Assembly: GCA_964589725.1 (NCBI GenBank)
Contig: CAZPUJ010000381.1
Coordinates: 1-15,501, forward strand
DNA length: 15,501 nucleotides
DNA from: CAYSHJ01 sp964589725
Lineage (GTDB): Bacteria > Planctomycetota > Planctomycetia > Planctomycetales > Planctomycetaceae
Reading direction: 5' to 3'
Of the stretch, positions 5,889 through 13,041 are shown piece after piece. Every line of letters begins with the position of its first letter. Position 1 is the stretch's first letter. Both the position numbers and the translations under genes were made by a program. Under the pieces are notes generated by a model. That model had not been told where the DNA came from and did not search any database. It saw only the letters and a program-made list of their open reading frames with translations.

Positions 5889-7994
5889 ATGACTGCGAAA
5901 CGACATCATGATCACGACCACGACAATGGTCAGTGTCCAGACGACTGGGCTGGACTCGCTCAGAATCTGTTCGGAATCAACCTCGGCAAGACCGAGGAAG
6001 ACGACGACCTGCTCGACGCCGACATGTTCAAAGTCGAGCTGCCGAAGCCTCCCGAACCGCCACCGCCGCCGATTCCCGCGCCCGTGGAAACTGCTCCGCA
6101 AGTGAGGGAAATACAGGTTGCCACAGTGGCCGCTCCGGTTGCTGCACCTGCCGTGAAAGCACAACCACGCCCGACAACACCCGCGCTGAAAGCCGCGTGC
6201 AAAGCGAAGGCTTCGGCCAGCGATGAGCCGTTCGGGTTCGGCGTCATTTCGGAAGATGCTGACGATGACGGGATCACTCTGGCCGAAGACTTTGACGAAG
6301 AAGGCCTGACCCTGGCGTCGGACTTCGATGATGGTCTGACGCTGCCGCCGGATTTTGACGCCGAGGGGCTGACATTGCCGTCCGACTACGACGACGGCCT
6401 GACCTTGGCGCCGGAGGCTGAATTTGAGGACGAGTTGGTCGACGTCGCGTTTAGCGCTACCGAAGCACCGGACGAGTTACCGCTAGACGACGAAGCTGCA
6501 GACGCCGCCGACAGCACTCAAGCCGACAGCACTCAAGAGGTCTCGCAGGAACACGATCAAGGAGGACGTCCGCGCCGTCGACCGCGAGGACGCGAAGACG
6601 CCTTCTGGGATCTCCTGGAGAATTGGGAGTGGCAAGAGATTCCGGATGGAGAGTCTCCGCGAGGTGACGGAGATCGATCGCGATTCAGTCGTGATCGCCG
6701 GCCTCGACAAGATCGTGGTCGGTCTGAACATCGTGGCCGCACAGTCGAGCGTCGCCCAGACGAGCGCGCTCGTGAAGATCGACCGCGCTTGGAAGAACAC
6801 GGTCGCACTGAAGAGCGAACGCCGGCGTCCGACGCTCCACCTCGCAGTCGATCGAGTGCTGGGCCGCAATCCGGCGATGGGAGCCGGTCAGGCGACAGAA
6901 GTCGCTCTGGGGACAGACCGCGCGACCGCGGCAGACCGTCGGGCGGGGGTGACCGTTCGCGTGACGAGCGTCGTCGTGAGCCGCCGGCACCGGCCGCCAA
7001 AAACACTGCTCCTCCTCCGCCAACAGAATCCAATCGGGATGATTTCGGATCTGGAGTCTTCGAGGAAGATTCGCAGGTCAAGCCAAGCGCCGCTGCCTCT
7101 CCTCCGCGGCCGCGGTCACCAGTGACTGCACGCGATGTCGGACTCGCCCAAAGCTCGCAAGCTGCGGATGCGGTGTTGTCAAAGGCGCAGGTTGCTAAGC
7201 AGCCCGACGCCGCCGACCTCGTTTGGTCCGAGGACGATGATTCGGATGTGCGAATCGCGCCGGCCAGCGAAATCTCGGAGGCAACCGGACTCCCGGCCGC
7301 CGGTCTAGCGGGAGAGTCCGATCAAACCTTTGACGACACGCTGGATGTCGTCGCCGTGAACGATGATGACCAAGGACCGCGCCCGCGTCGCCGTCGTCGT
7401 CGCCGACGCCCTGGACCATCCGACAAGTCACCCAGCCCTGATGGCGGCGAAGGAACGATGTTTGACATCCACGAAGTCCTCGACGAGGCCGGCTCGGAAA
7501 CGGACTTGGTTCCGTCCGCGATGGATGCCGATAGTTCGCTGGACGACGGGCTCAGCGACGAAACTAAGTCGGATGCAATTTCCGGCGCAGAGACGGGTGA
7601 GCAGGCTTCCGAACGACTCGGTCGTCGCCGTCGTCGCCGCCGGCGACGTCCTGAGTCTTCGGTAAATCGGACCGAAGAGAGTCCTGTGGCCAGGAGCGAG
7701 GCATCGATCGAAGACGAAGATGCAGATGCAGATGCAGAGGACGATTCGCCGATGAGTGAGGACGACGCGCCGGTCGACGAGGAAGAGATGGAAGTCGCAA
7801 CCGTTTCGTACGCGAAGATTCCGAGATGGGAAGAGGCCATCAAGTACCTGCTGAATCCGCAACTCGTCGGCCGAAACCTTGATCCAGAAGACGAATTGGA
7901 AAGTCTCGAAGGTGACCCACGCGGTTCGGGTGGCTCCGAGCCAGCTCTGCCGCCACGCCAGCATCGTCGCGGTGGCGGACGTCGGCGGCGTTAG
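5889..7994 (+). CDS. Planctomycete-type low-complexity acidic and arginine-rich protein, 701 aa
   Basis: The function is unknown. The N-terminus (CPDDWAGLAQNLFGI) and a C-terminal block (AKIPRWEEAIKYLLNPQLVG, residues ~642-661) match my recollection of a planctomycete family with DDW..LAQ near the start and an IPxWxEAI motif near the end. Between them the chain alternates strongly acidic parts with Arg-rich parts. There is a Pro/Ala linker (PEPPPPPIPAP), five DGLTL-type repeats (residues ~126-175), an RG/RS/RD-rich segment (~220-370), two runs of eight or nine Arg in the second half and a GGGRRRR-type tail. No signal peptide or membrane segment is visible. Such composition is common in nucleic-acid-binding or phase-separating proteins; that is inference. 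The frame is open back only to a TAA at 5856, and this is the only in-frame ATG before residue 45. A GGAG lies only two bases ahead of it. Confidence 0.82.
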   Translation: MTAKRHHDHDHDNGQCPDDWAGLAQNLFGINLGKTEEDDDLLDADMFKVELPKPPEPPPPPIPAPVETAPQVREIQVATVAAPVAAPAVKAQPRPTTPALKAACKAKASASDEPFGFGVISEDADDDGITLAEDFDEEGLTLASDFDDGLTLPPDFDAEGLTLPSDYDDGLTLAPEAEFEDELVDVAFSATEAPDELPLDDEAADAADSTQADSTQEVSQEHDQGGRPRRRPRGREDAFWDLLENWEWQEIPDGESPRGDGDRSRFSRDRRPRQDRGRSEHRGRTVERRPDERAREDRPRLEEHGRTEERTPASDAPPRSRSSAGPQSGDGSRSGDRSRSGDRPRDRGRPSGGGDRSRDERRREPPAPAAKNTAPPPPTESNRDDFGSGVFEEDSQVKPSAAASPPRPRSPVTARDVGLAQSSQAADAVLSKAQVAKQPDAADLVWSEDDDSDVRIAPASEISEATGLPAAGLAGESDQTFDDTLDVVAVNDDDQGPRPRRRRRRRRPGPSDKSPSPDGGEGTMFDIHEVLDEAGSETDLVPSAMDADSSLDDGLSDETKSDAISGAETGEQASERLGRRRRRRRRRPESSVNRTEESPVARSEASIEDEDADADAEDDSPMSEDDAPVDEEEMEVATVSYAKIPRWEEAIKYLLNPQLVGRNLDPEDELESLEGDPRGSGGSEPALPPRQHRRGGGRRRR
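6264..6413 (+). repeat. Coding tandem repeat, five DGLTL-type units
   Basis: Five imperfect 10-11-residue units with the consensus (D/E)GLTLxxDFD: DGITLAEDFD, EGLTLASDFD, DGLTLPPDFD, EGLTLPSDYD and DGLTLAPEAE. They lie in the acidic part of the low-complexity protein. Unit length alternates between 10 and 11 codons. Confidence 0.85.
6507..6536 (+). repeat. Exact 15-bp coding tandem duplication (ADSTQ twice)
   Basis: GCCGACAGCACTCAA is present at 6507-6521 and again at 6522-6536. The duplication is recent-looking because both copies are identical, and it keeps the frame. Confidence 0.9.
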
Positions 7995-8123
7995 AGTTGT
8001 CGTCGTTGTCGTTGTCGTCTTGGCCAACGGCAGCCAGAGGGGCAGCCATCTCGTCGGCAGCCTCGCCGCAGTGTCCTCCTGCGGGCGTTGGCGGCGTCAG
8101 CCACGTGGACGTCGGGCCGGACA

Positions 8124-9836
8124 TCAGTCCGCGTGTGGACTCTCATTGGGGAAGACCGGCTTCGTGGCGTCCAGCGCCCACGCACAGCATCCGGACAACG
8201 CGAACGCGATCAGACCGACCCAGAAGAGCGAATTCCAATCTCGCAACGTCGGGGCTTCACCCAGGATTCTGTTGTAAATGAGCGGCGGCGCGATCGCGGC
8301 TCCCAAATTGCCCCACATGTTGCCCCATCCGAGAATCGACCCCACGTGTTTGCCGCCGGCATCCTGCGCGTACGCCCACACCGCCGCCGTTCCCAAATCC
8401 ACCGAGAAATAGACCAGCGAAAACGCGGCCGTGAAGGCCCAAGGCGAATTCAGCGGCGAATCGGAAGGCAGTGACGCGAACAGCAAGCACAGTCCGTAAC
8501 CAGTCGCGGCCAAGAATCGAGTCGCACTCGGTGGCAAACGGCGACTCCATTTCAGTCCGACGCGCTTCAACAGCCAATCGGTCAGCCGGCCTCCCAAGAA
8601 CATTCCCCCGATGCCCGCTATGCTGGGGATCATCACCAGCACGCCTCGTTCCAAGATCGGAACGTTGTGGACTTCGATGAAATACCGGGGCAGCCACGTC
8701 ACCAAGAACAGCCAACCCACATTCGTCCCGAACTGACACGCGCAGTTTGACCACAGGCTAAGACTGGTCAGCAACGGCCACATCGACAACCGCCCAGCGC
8801 GTCCGATTCGTGTGGCCCCTGGCGGACGCCCGGTTTCAATCAGTTCGCACTCGCTGTTGTTGACCCACGGATGCTGTTCCGGACGCTCGCGAAACACCCA
8901 CCAGATTGCCCATGCGACGATGATGCCCACCAACCCGTAAACGATCATCACGGGACGCCAGCCGCGGCCGTACAGTTTGCGAATCTCTCCCGGAAACGCG
9001 GCTTCGATCAGTAAGCGGTTGAATCGTTTCTGCTCATCGGACGAAAGTGATTCGCCCGTCTTTTGGCGCACTGCATAAGTCAGTGCCTCGCGAGGCAAAT
9101 TGACCTTCGCGAATGCGGCTTCGTCGAACAAATCGGCTTCGTCCAACACGCCGTTCAGCGTCGCAAGCAACGTCTCTTCAGAAACGATGCGAGTCATAAT
9201 CTGCTTCGCGGCATCGCTGACCTTCGTCCCCTGCAATAAGTCTCCCGAGAACTGTTTTTCGAGTTTTGCTTTGTCCAAGATGTCCGCCTCCGTGAACTCG
9301 ACCGGTGTTCCGACCGGCACGAAGACGACCATCAAGAATGCGGTCAGCAACGGCGCGATGGCTCCGCCGATGCGGCCGCCAAGAGCGACCCAGGCGCTCG
9401 CGGCGCCTCGCCGCGAGACCGGAACCCAACGACTCACGACTCCGCCGGCGGTCGGATACGCGCCGGCTTGGCCCAATCCGCAACCGAGTCTCGCGAGCAA
9501 CAGCATCGCGAAACCGGACACGATTCCGACTTGAGCCGTGAACAGCGACCAAGCCACCACGTAAAGTGTCAGCATCAGTCGAGCACCGTGGCGGTCACTC
9601 AACCAGCCCGACGGAACCTGAGCCAGCGCGTACGACCAAAAGAAGACGCTCAGAAACCAGCTCATGTGCGTCTGCGTCAGCCCCAAGTCTTCGCGGATGT
9701 AGTCCGCCGCGAACGAGACGCAAAAGCGATCCAGATACAACAACACCGACATCGCAGTGGCCAGCGCGACGATGAGATGGCGAACGCGAGTCGGTCGGGA
9801 TAGGGATTCTGACGGGAAGGTCGTAGTCTCCGACAT
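8124..9836 (-). CDS. MFS transporter (ACS-like) with a periplasmic insertion
   Basis: A 570-residue inner-membrane secondary transporter, probably for an organic anion; the substrate cannot be told. I chose the ATG at 9836 because AGGAG sits five bases upstream; the open frame extends further back to 9962 through leader sequence. The N-half shows TM1 with LYLDRFCVSF, the loop 2-3 motif A (GWLSDRHGAR), TM4 (LLARLGCGLGQAGAYPTAGG) and cytoplasmic SRWVPVSRRGAAS. These resemble anion:cation symporter family members. Between TM5 (AIAPLLTAFLMVVF) and TM6 (RPVMIVYGLVGIIVAWAIWW) lies a ~115-residue hydrophilic, helical-looking insertion (residues ~175-290). By topology it faces the periplasm. Six further membrane segments follow (residues ~350-555). 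I recall similar insertions in other planctomycete MFS proteins. Confidence 0.9.
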   Translation of the reverse strand: MSETTTFPSESLSRPTRVRHLIVALATAMSVLLYLDRFCVSFAADYIREDLGLTQTHMSWFLSVFFWSYALAQVPSGWLSDRHGARLMLTLYVVAWSLFTAQVGIVSGFAMLLLARLGCGLGQAGAYPTAGGVVSRWVPVSRRGAASAWVALGGRIGGAIAPLLTAFLMVVFVPVGTPVEFTEADILDKAKLEKQFSGDLLQGTKVSDAAKQIMTRIVSEETLLATLNGVLDEADLFDEAAFAKVNLPREALTYAVRQKTGESLSSDEQKRFNRLLIEAAFPGEIRKLYGRGWRPVMIVYGLVGIIVAWAIWWVFRERPEQHPWVNNSECELIETGRPPGATRIGRAGRLSMWPLLTSLSLWSNCACQFGTNVGWLFLVTWLPRYFIEVHNVPILERGVLVMIPSIAGIGGMFLGGRLTDWLLKRVGLKWSRRLPPSATRFLAATGYGLCLLFASLPSDSPLNSPWAFTAAFSLVYFSVDLGTAAVWAYAQDAGGKHVGSILGWGNMWGNLGAAIAPPLIYNRILGEAPTLRDWNSLFWVGLIAFALSGCCAWALDATKPVFPNESPHAD

Positions 9837-9866
9837 GGCGGCTCCTGAACGAGGAGTCATCACCCT

Positions 9867-9909
9867 AAAAACAAAAAACGCTGTGAGCAACCACAAGTCA
9901 CTCACAGCG
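9867..9909 (-). terminator. Intrinsic-terminator-like hairpin in the MFS leader
   Basis: On the minus strand, CGCTGTGAG (9909-9901) and CTCACAGCG (9887-9879) form a perfect 9-bp stem with a 13-base loop. It is followed at once by six T, one G and five T (9878-9867). This is the form of a Rho-independent terminator. The T-tract ends about 30 bases before the MFS start codon, so it is either an attenuator in the MFS leader or the terminator of the upstream zinc-ribbon gene. Confidence 0.75.
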
Positions 9910-9941
9910 CCTTTACGATCGCCGAGTTTGCAAGTGCGGGC

Positions 9942-9968
9942 CAACGCCTGCCACCACGGCAAGCGTTG
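9942..9968 (-). promoter_or_regulatory. Imperfect stem-loop in the MFS leader
   Basis: CAACGC pairs with GCGTTG, then one mismatch, then TGCC pairs with GGCA around a five-base loop. The stem lies between the predicted promoter and the terminator-like hairpin. It could be part of a ligand- or protein-responsive leader. No known riboswitch consensus was recognised. Confidence 0.5.
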
Positions 9969-10001
9969 CCTAGAGCAGAGCGAGTGCCAATCACAGATTA
10001 T

Positions 10002-10030
10002 TTTTTAAAAGACGCACAACATATTGTCAT
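10002..10030 (-). promoter_or_regulatory. Predicted sigma70-type promoter for the MFS gene
   Basis: On the minus strand ATGACA (10030-10025; five of six to TTGACA) is followed after 17 bases by TAAAAA (10007-10002; four of six to TATAAT) in a locally AT-rich stretch. It would give a leader of about 160 bases ahead of the MFS start. Confidence 0.4.
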
Positions 10031-10162
10031 GACGTGTGATGCGATCTGTAAATGGCGGTCTTGACGTCGAGTCAGGAGGGAAATCAACGTGGCACTCTGC
10101 TACACCTGCCGCATTTTGCGCGACCAGTTTTCGCCCGTAGCTGCCGACGAGGAACATTCGGG

Positions 10163-10474
10163 CTAAAGGTCGCTGCCCGCGCCGGACTTCGTCTTTTGCG
10201 TAACGAACTTGTAGCCGCAGTCGCAAATGGACTTCCGCACATGCACGTGGGTGCCGCATTTCGGACAAGGTTTCCGCCAGGCGGACGGCGTCGCATCCAT
10301 TGCCACGGACTTGTCAATCTTCTTGGTCTTGGCCTTTTTCAGCCGCTTCGCGTCGGCTTGCGACTCAGCACACTGCGGATGAATCCCGGCTGCCGAATAC
10401 GACACCTGGCCGCAAACAGGGCAAACCTTGCGGAGAGGCATGGAGTACATCGGATCGGGCTTCTTTTGATTCAT
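10163..10474 (-). CDS. Small double zinc-ribbon protein, 103 aa
   Basis: The protein has two probable zinc sites. The first uses C18-x2-C21 with H32/C35 (VCPVCGQ, HPQC). The second uses C70-x2-C73 with C84-x-C86 (PCPKCGTHVHVRKSICDCG). A highly basic Lys-rich linker (AKRLKKAKTKKIDK) joins them. The second block resembles the C-terminal CPKCG-HVRK-CDCG motif of small zinc-ribbon proteins I recall from planctomycetes. It may bind nucleic acid or a protein partner; no reaction is implied. I chose the ATG at 10474 because AAGG lies upstream at good spacing, while the earlier in-frame ATG at 10513 has no such signal. It sits on the same strand as the protease, 147 bases downstream of the protease stop, and may be transcribed separately. 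Confidence 0.8.
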   Translation of the reverse strand: MNQKKPDPMYSMPLRKVCPVCGQVSYSAAGIHPQCAESQADAKRLKKAKTKKIDKSVAMDATPSAWRKPCPKCGTHVHVRKSICDCGYKFVTQKTKSGAGSDL

Positions 10475-10540
10475 GACGACCTTACTGCGTGCGGAACTCC
10501 AAGACCCACCCATGATACCAGTCGCCAGGAGCAGATGCTA

Positions 10541-10569
10541 TCGGGTCTCTTGAGCAATTACGGACCCGA
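10541..10569. repeat. 7-bp inverted repeat between the protease and zinc-ribbon genes
   Basis: TCGGGTC (10541-10547) and GACCCGA (10563-10569) are perfect inverted copies with a 15-base loop. No T-tract follows on the minus strand. Its role is unclear; it could be an mRNA 3' structure for the protease gene or an operator ahead of the zinc-ribbon gene. Confidence 0.4.
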
Positions 10570-10621
10570 AGCATGCAGACCGCCGGCAGGGGCGCCTCCG
10601 TCGGCTGATAACGCCCATTTT

Positions 10622-11572
10622 TCAGGGAGTTGGCGATTTCGCCGTCTTTCGACGCGGGGCTTCCAAGTAGCGATAACCCGCATTGGGGTTGTTCTTGTCG
10701 AACGCGAACGCATCATGGTTATCCAGGAAGTGTTTCACATACGCCACCGGGATCGCGAATCCCAATCCCTCGCCAAACAGGACTTTCATGTTCGTGACAC
10801 CGACCACTTCACCTCGCGCGTTGAACAGCGGCCCGCCACTGTTACCCGGATTGATTTGCGTGGTTGTCTGAATATAGGTCAGCCCTTCGCGGTTGCGGTT
10901 ACGTGTGCTGATGATGCCTTTGGAAACGGAACGCTCCAGCCCCAACGGGTTCCCGATCGCGAAGACTTCTTCCCCCTCCTTTTGGTCATCGGCTTCAGAC
11001 AGCATGACCGTTTTGAAGGGCAAATCTTTTTGCTCGGGAATCTGAATCAAGGCCAAATCGAGAAACGGATTCAAGGCCACGATTTTGACATCATCCGTAC
11101 GTCGCCGCGCAAAGCCGCCTTTGGTGTCACGATGAAACAGCGTCACGGCGATCCGAGTCTCGCGTTCGATAACGTGGTAATTCGTCACGCAATGGCCGCG
11201 CGGGGTCACGATGAATCCCGAGCCCAGGCCACTGGGAGTTTGAATGAGCACGACACCATCGCCATATTCGTTGGCCAGCTCTTTGACGTTCTTCACCGGC
11301 AGACGAGCTTCGGTGTAGAGATCGCCACGTTTGATCTTCGCTGCTTGCGACGGTTTGTCTTTGTCGAAGCTCGCAGATCGCGATTTGATGCGGTCGGCGG
11401 GAATCTTGAGGATCTCGACACCGATATCGATGACGACCACCTCGGCCCCATCCTTCAGGATCTCGCCTTCGATGCGGTTGCCGCTCGTCAGTTCGATCAC
11501 TTCGGCGGATGCCGGCACGCCAGCAACGACTGTGGCAAACAAACAGACGATTAAACATTGAATTCGCGGCAT
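10622..11572 (-). CDS. Secreted trypsin-like serine protease (HtrA/S1C-like, no PDZ domain)
   Basis: A 316-residue periplasmic protease. The start at 11572 is preceded by AAGGA and opens a signal peptide (MPRIQCLIVCLFATVVAGVP) with likely cleavage after ASA at residue 23. Residues ~24-65 (VIELTSGNRIEGEILKDGAE, then VVVIDIGVEILKIPADRI) form a small beta-rich module of the kind seen at the start of many planctomycete secreted proteins. The catalytic triad is visible: His133 (NYHVIE), Asp172 (FLDLALIQI) and Ser245 (INPGNSGGPL). GLGSGFIVTPRGHCVTN and AIGNPLGLERSVSKGIIS fit the DegP/HtrA fold. The chain ends about 45 residues after the protease domain with no PDZ domain, unlike DegP. It follows the cytochrome lipoprotein gene by 67 bases on the same strand and may share its transcript. 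Confidence 0.92.
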   Translation of the reverse strand: MPRIQCLIVCLFATVVAGVPASAEVIELTSGNRIEGEILKDGAEVVVIDIGVEILKIPADRIKSRSASFDKDKPSQAAKIKRGDLYTEARLPVKNVKELANEYGDGVVLIQTPSGLGSGFIVTPRGHCVTNYHVIERETRIAVTLFHRDTKGGFARRRTDDVKIVALNPFLDLALIQIPEQKDLPFKTVMLSEADDQKEGEEVFAIGNPLGLERSVSKGIISTRNRNREGLTYIQTTTQINPGNSGGPLFNARGEVVGVTNMKVLFGEGLGFAIPVAYVKHFLDNHDAFAFDKNNPNAGYRYLEAPRRKTAKSPTP

Positions 11573-11589
11573 GAGGTTTCCTTCAGTCA

Positions 11590-11607
11590 GTCTCGTCGAC
11601 ACGAGAC
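11590..11607 (-). promoter_or_regulatory. Perfect short stem-loop just upstream of the protease gene
   Basis: GTCTCGT and ACGAGAC form a 7-bp perfect stem with a four-base loop, about 17 bases ahead of the protease start codon and just before its AAGGA. It could be an RNA processing or stability element between two co-transcribed genes, or an operator. There is no T-run, so it is not an intrinsic terminator. Confidence 0.45.
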
Positions 11608-11639
11608 ACAAGCAAACAGTCTTCAAAAAAGGTGTTGGC

Positions 11640-12764
11640 TTATGGTTTGAACTTGGGATGACATTCGTTGCAGGACTTCGCGATGCGGCTCATCGCCTCG
11701 TCGAACAACGAATAGTTGCTGGACTTCGCGGCCTCGACGAGTTGCCTTCCTCCCTCGCGAAGCGGCTGCGCGGCCTTCGCGAATTCTTCGTCGCCGCCCC
11801 AGCCAAATCCAGGAGTCGTGATGATGCCTCCCATGAAAGCCAGTAGGGCACCTTCTTGGGCGACTTTGTCAGCCTCTTTCTTCAAAGCCGCCTCATTGTT
11901 GACGCTCGTCTTGAGGATGATTTCCGAGTTCTTAATCCGCTTCATCAGAAAAACCAGATTGCTGATCGCTTCTCCATAGTCCTTGTCGTCGGGCGAGTCC
12001 GGCAGCCCAGCGGGCGACGAGCCTTTCAAGATCTCGTCGATCTTCTCGAACGCGGCGGCCACGGCATCGAACGTGTTCTTGTTCTTGGCTTTGTCCGAAG
12101 ACGTTAGTTCCGCAATCTGGGCCGCGAGGTCGCGGACATACTTCGCGTTCTTCTTCCACGAAAAATCTTCGGGGTAACGTGAGACCGCCACCGCGAGCAC
12201 CGACAAGGTGGCGGCTTCGGGAGGAATTTCCAAGTAGCTCGCGTTGTACGTCGAGACGGAGGCCACCTTCCCCGCGAGATAGTTGCGGACGTTTTTGACC
12301 TCGTTGGCCAACGAGTCTTTGTCGATGAGATCCTTGAGCGAAAGCCCATCAGCTCCCGCCGCAGCGGTTTCTTTCGACGCATCTTTCGTCGTGCCACTTG
12401 TGGCCGCTGAGGAATCCGGTGTTGGAGTCGACACGTTGCCTGCGACCGTCGACGTCTTGGAGTTTCCCACCTCACCACTCTGTGTGTTCGCAGCGATGGC
12501 GAGCGGCTGGTCGAAGAACACGTCATACGGAATGCCGTCGATCATTTTCTGACCATTCGCCAAAACGGCCGCTGGATGTGGCTCCGTTTTGCGTTTGGAG
12601 TCGTTCTTGGCTTTGGGCTCTATTGCACCCGAGTCAACATTCCCCGGGGGATTACTGGACCCGCAACCGACGACAAAGCCCAAAAGAATCGCGGGAGCGA
12701 CCAAGCCGCCAGCGACCGCCAGGCCAAACAACGAAGATGAGAGCCGAACGCAGCGGCGGTTCAT
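11640..12764 (-). CDS. Lipoprotein with a C-terminal c-type heme motif (cytochrome c'/c556-like)
   Basis: A 374-residue protein starting at 12764, with AGAAGGA upstream at good spacing; the longer open frame back to 12986 lacks this. Residues 1-33 are a lipoprotein signal ending in the lipobox VVGC, with the lipid-bearing Cys at 34. Residues ~35-170 are a Ser/Thr/Ala/Lys-rich linker containing PYDVFFDQPL. Residues ~175-374 are mostly helical and contain KYVRDLAAQIAELTSSDKAK. Near the end, C365-N-E-C-H369 (CxxCH) is the heme attachment site, placed as in class II cytochromes c (c', c556), where it sits in the last helix. It is probably anchored to a membrane facing the periplasm, acting in electron transfer or heme sensing. 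The secreted protease gene follows 67 bases downstream. Confidence 0.87.
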   Translation of the reverse strand: MNRRCVRLSSSLFGLAVAGGLVAPAILLGFVVGCGSSNPPGNVDSGAIEPKAKNDSKRKTEPHPAAVLANGQKMIDGIPYDVFFDQPLAIAANTQSGEVGNSKTSTVAGNVSTPTPDSSAATSGTTKDASKETAAAGADGLSLKDLIDKDSLANEVKNVRNYLAGKVASVSTYNASYLEIPPEAATLSVLAVAVSRYPEDFSWKKNAKYVRDLAAQIAELTSSDKAKNKNTFDAVAAAFEKIDEILKGSSPAGLPDSPDDKDYGEAISNLVFLMKRIKNSEIILKTSVNNEAALKKEADKVAQEGALLAFMGGIITTPGFGWGGDEEFAKAAQPLREGGRQLVEAAKSSNYSLFDEAMSRIAKSCNECHPKFKP

Positions 12765-12879
12765 GACACGTGTCCTTCTGCCTACAGAGTCAAACCAACG
12801 GCTTCGTGGATCACCGAGACATTGAGCGAACGAACGCTGGTCCTCCTGCGGATTCTCGCGCGAGGAATTATGGGGGCTC

Positions 12880-12907
12880 AGCATACAAACACGCAATGTC
12901 CTGCCAA
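12880..12907 (-). promoter_or_regulatory. Predicted promoter of the cytochrome lipoprotein gene
   Basis: On the minus strand TTGGCA (12907-12902; five of six) is followed after 16 bases by TATGCT (12885-12880; four of six). It would place the start of transcription about 110 bases ahead of the start codon. The rest of the 277-base gap between this gene and the DUF1501 gene shows nothing further. Confidence 0.4.
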
Positions 12908-13041
12908 TCCGCGTGCGCGAAACCCGGCTCACCGAGTCAGTCAACTTCCCAACCACTGATCCCCGTCCAGTCGCGCTCCATTTCACGCTGAACCGGCATC
13001 CATTCGTGCGATAGGGGAACCTGACGGTCGTTCGGCCTCGC

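Larger units (their letters stand above)
9837..10162. other. Leader and promoter region of the MFS gene
   Basis: A gene-free stretch between the zinc-ribbon gene and the MFS gene, both on the minus strand. It holds a predicted promoter, an imperfect long hairpin, a terminator-like hairpin with a T-tract and the MFS ribosome binding site. The part from about 10031 to 10162 shows nothing I can name. Confidence 0.6.

Noticed and set aside
7428..8027. Minus-strand frame opening with a poly-Thr run
   Set aside because: It is the complement of the Arg-rich and TTGTCG-repeat coding in the low-complexity protein, with no independent support.
8124..9962. Longer MFS start at 9962
   Set aside because: The extra 42 residues cover the stem-loop and terminator hairpin of the leader, and the AGGAG signal sits just before the ATG at 9836.
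10052..11554. 500-codon open frame on the plus strand
   Set aside because: It lies antisense to the zinc-ribbon and protease genes, both of which have clear motifs, signal peptide and ribosome binding sites. Its translation has no recognisable domain; long antisense frames are expected at this GC content.
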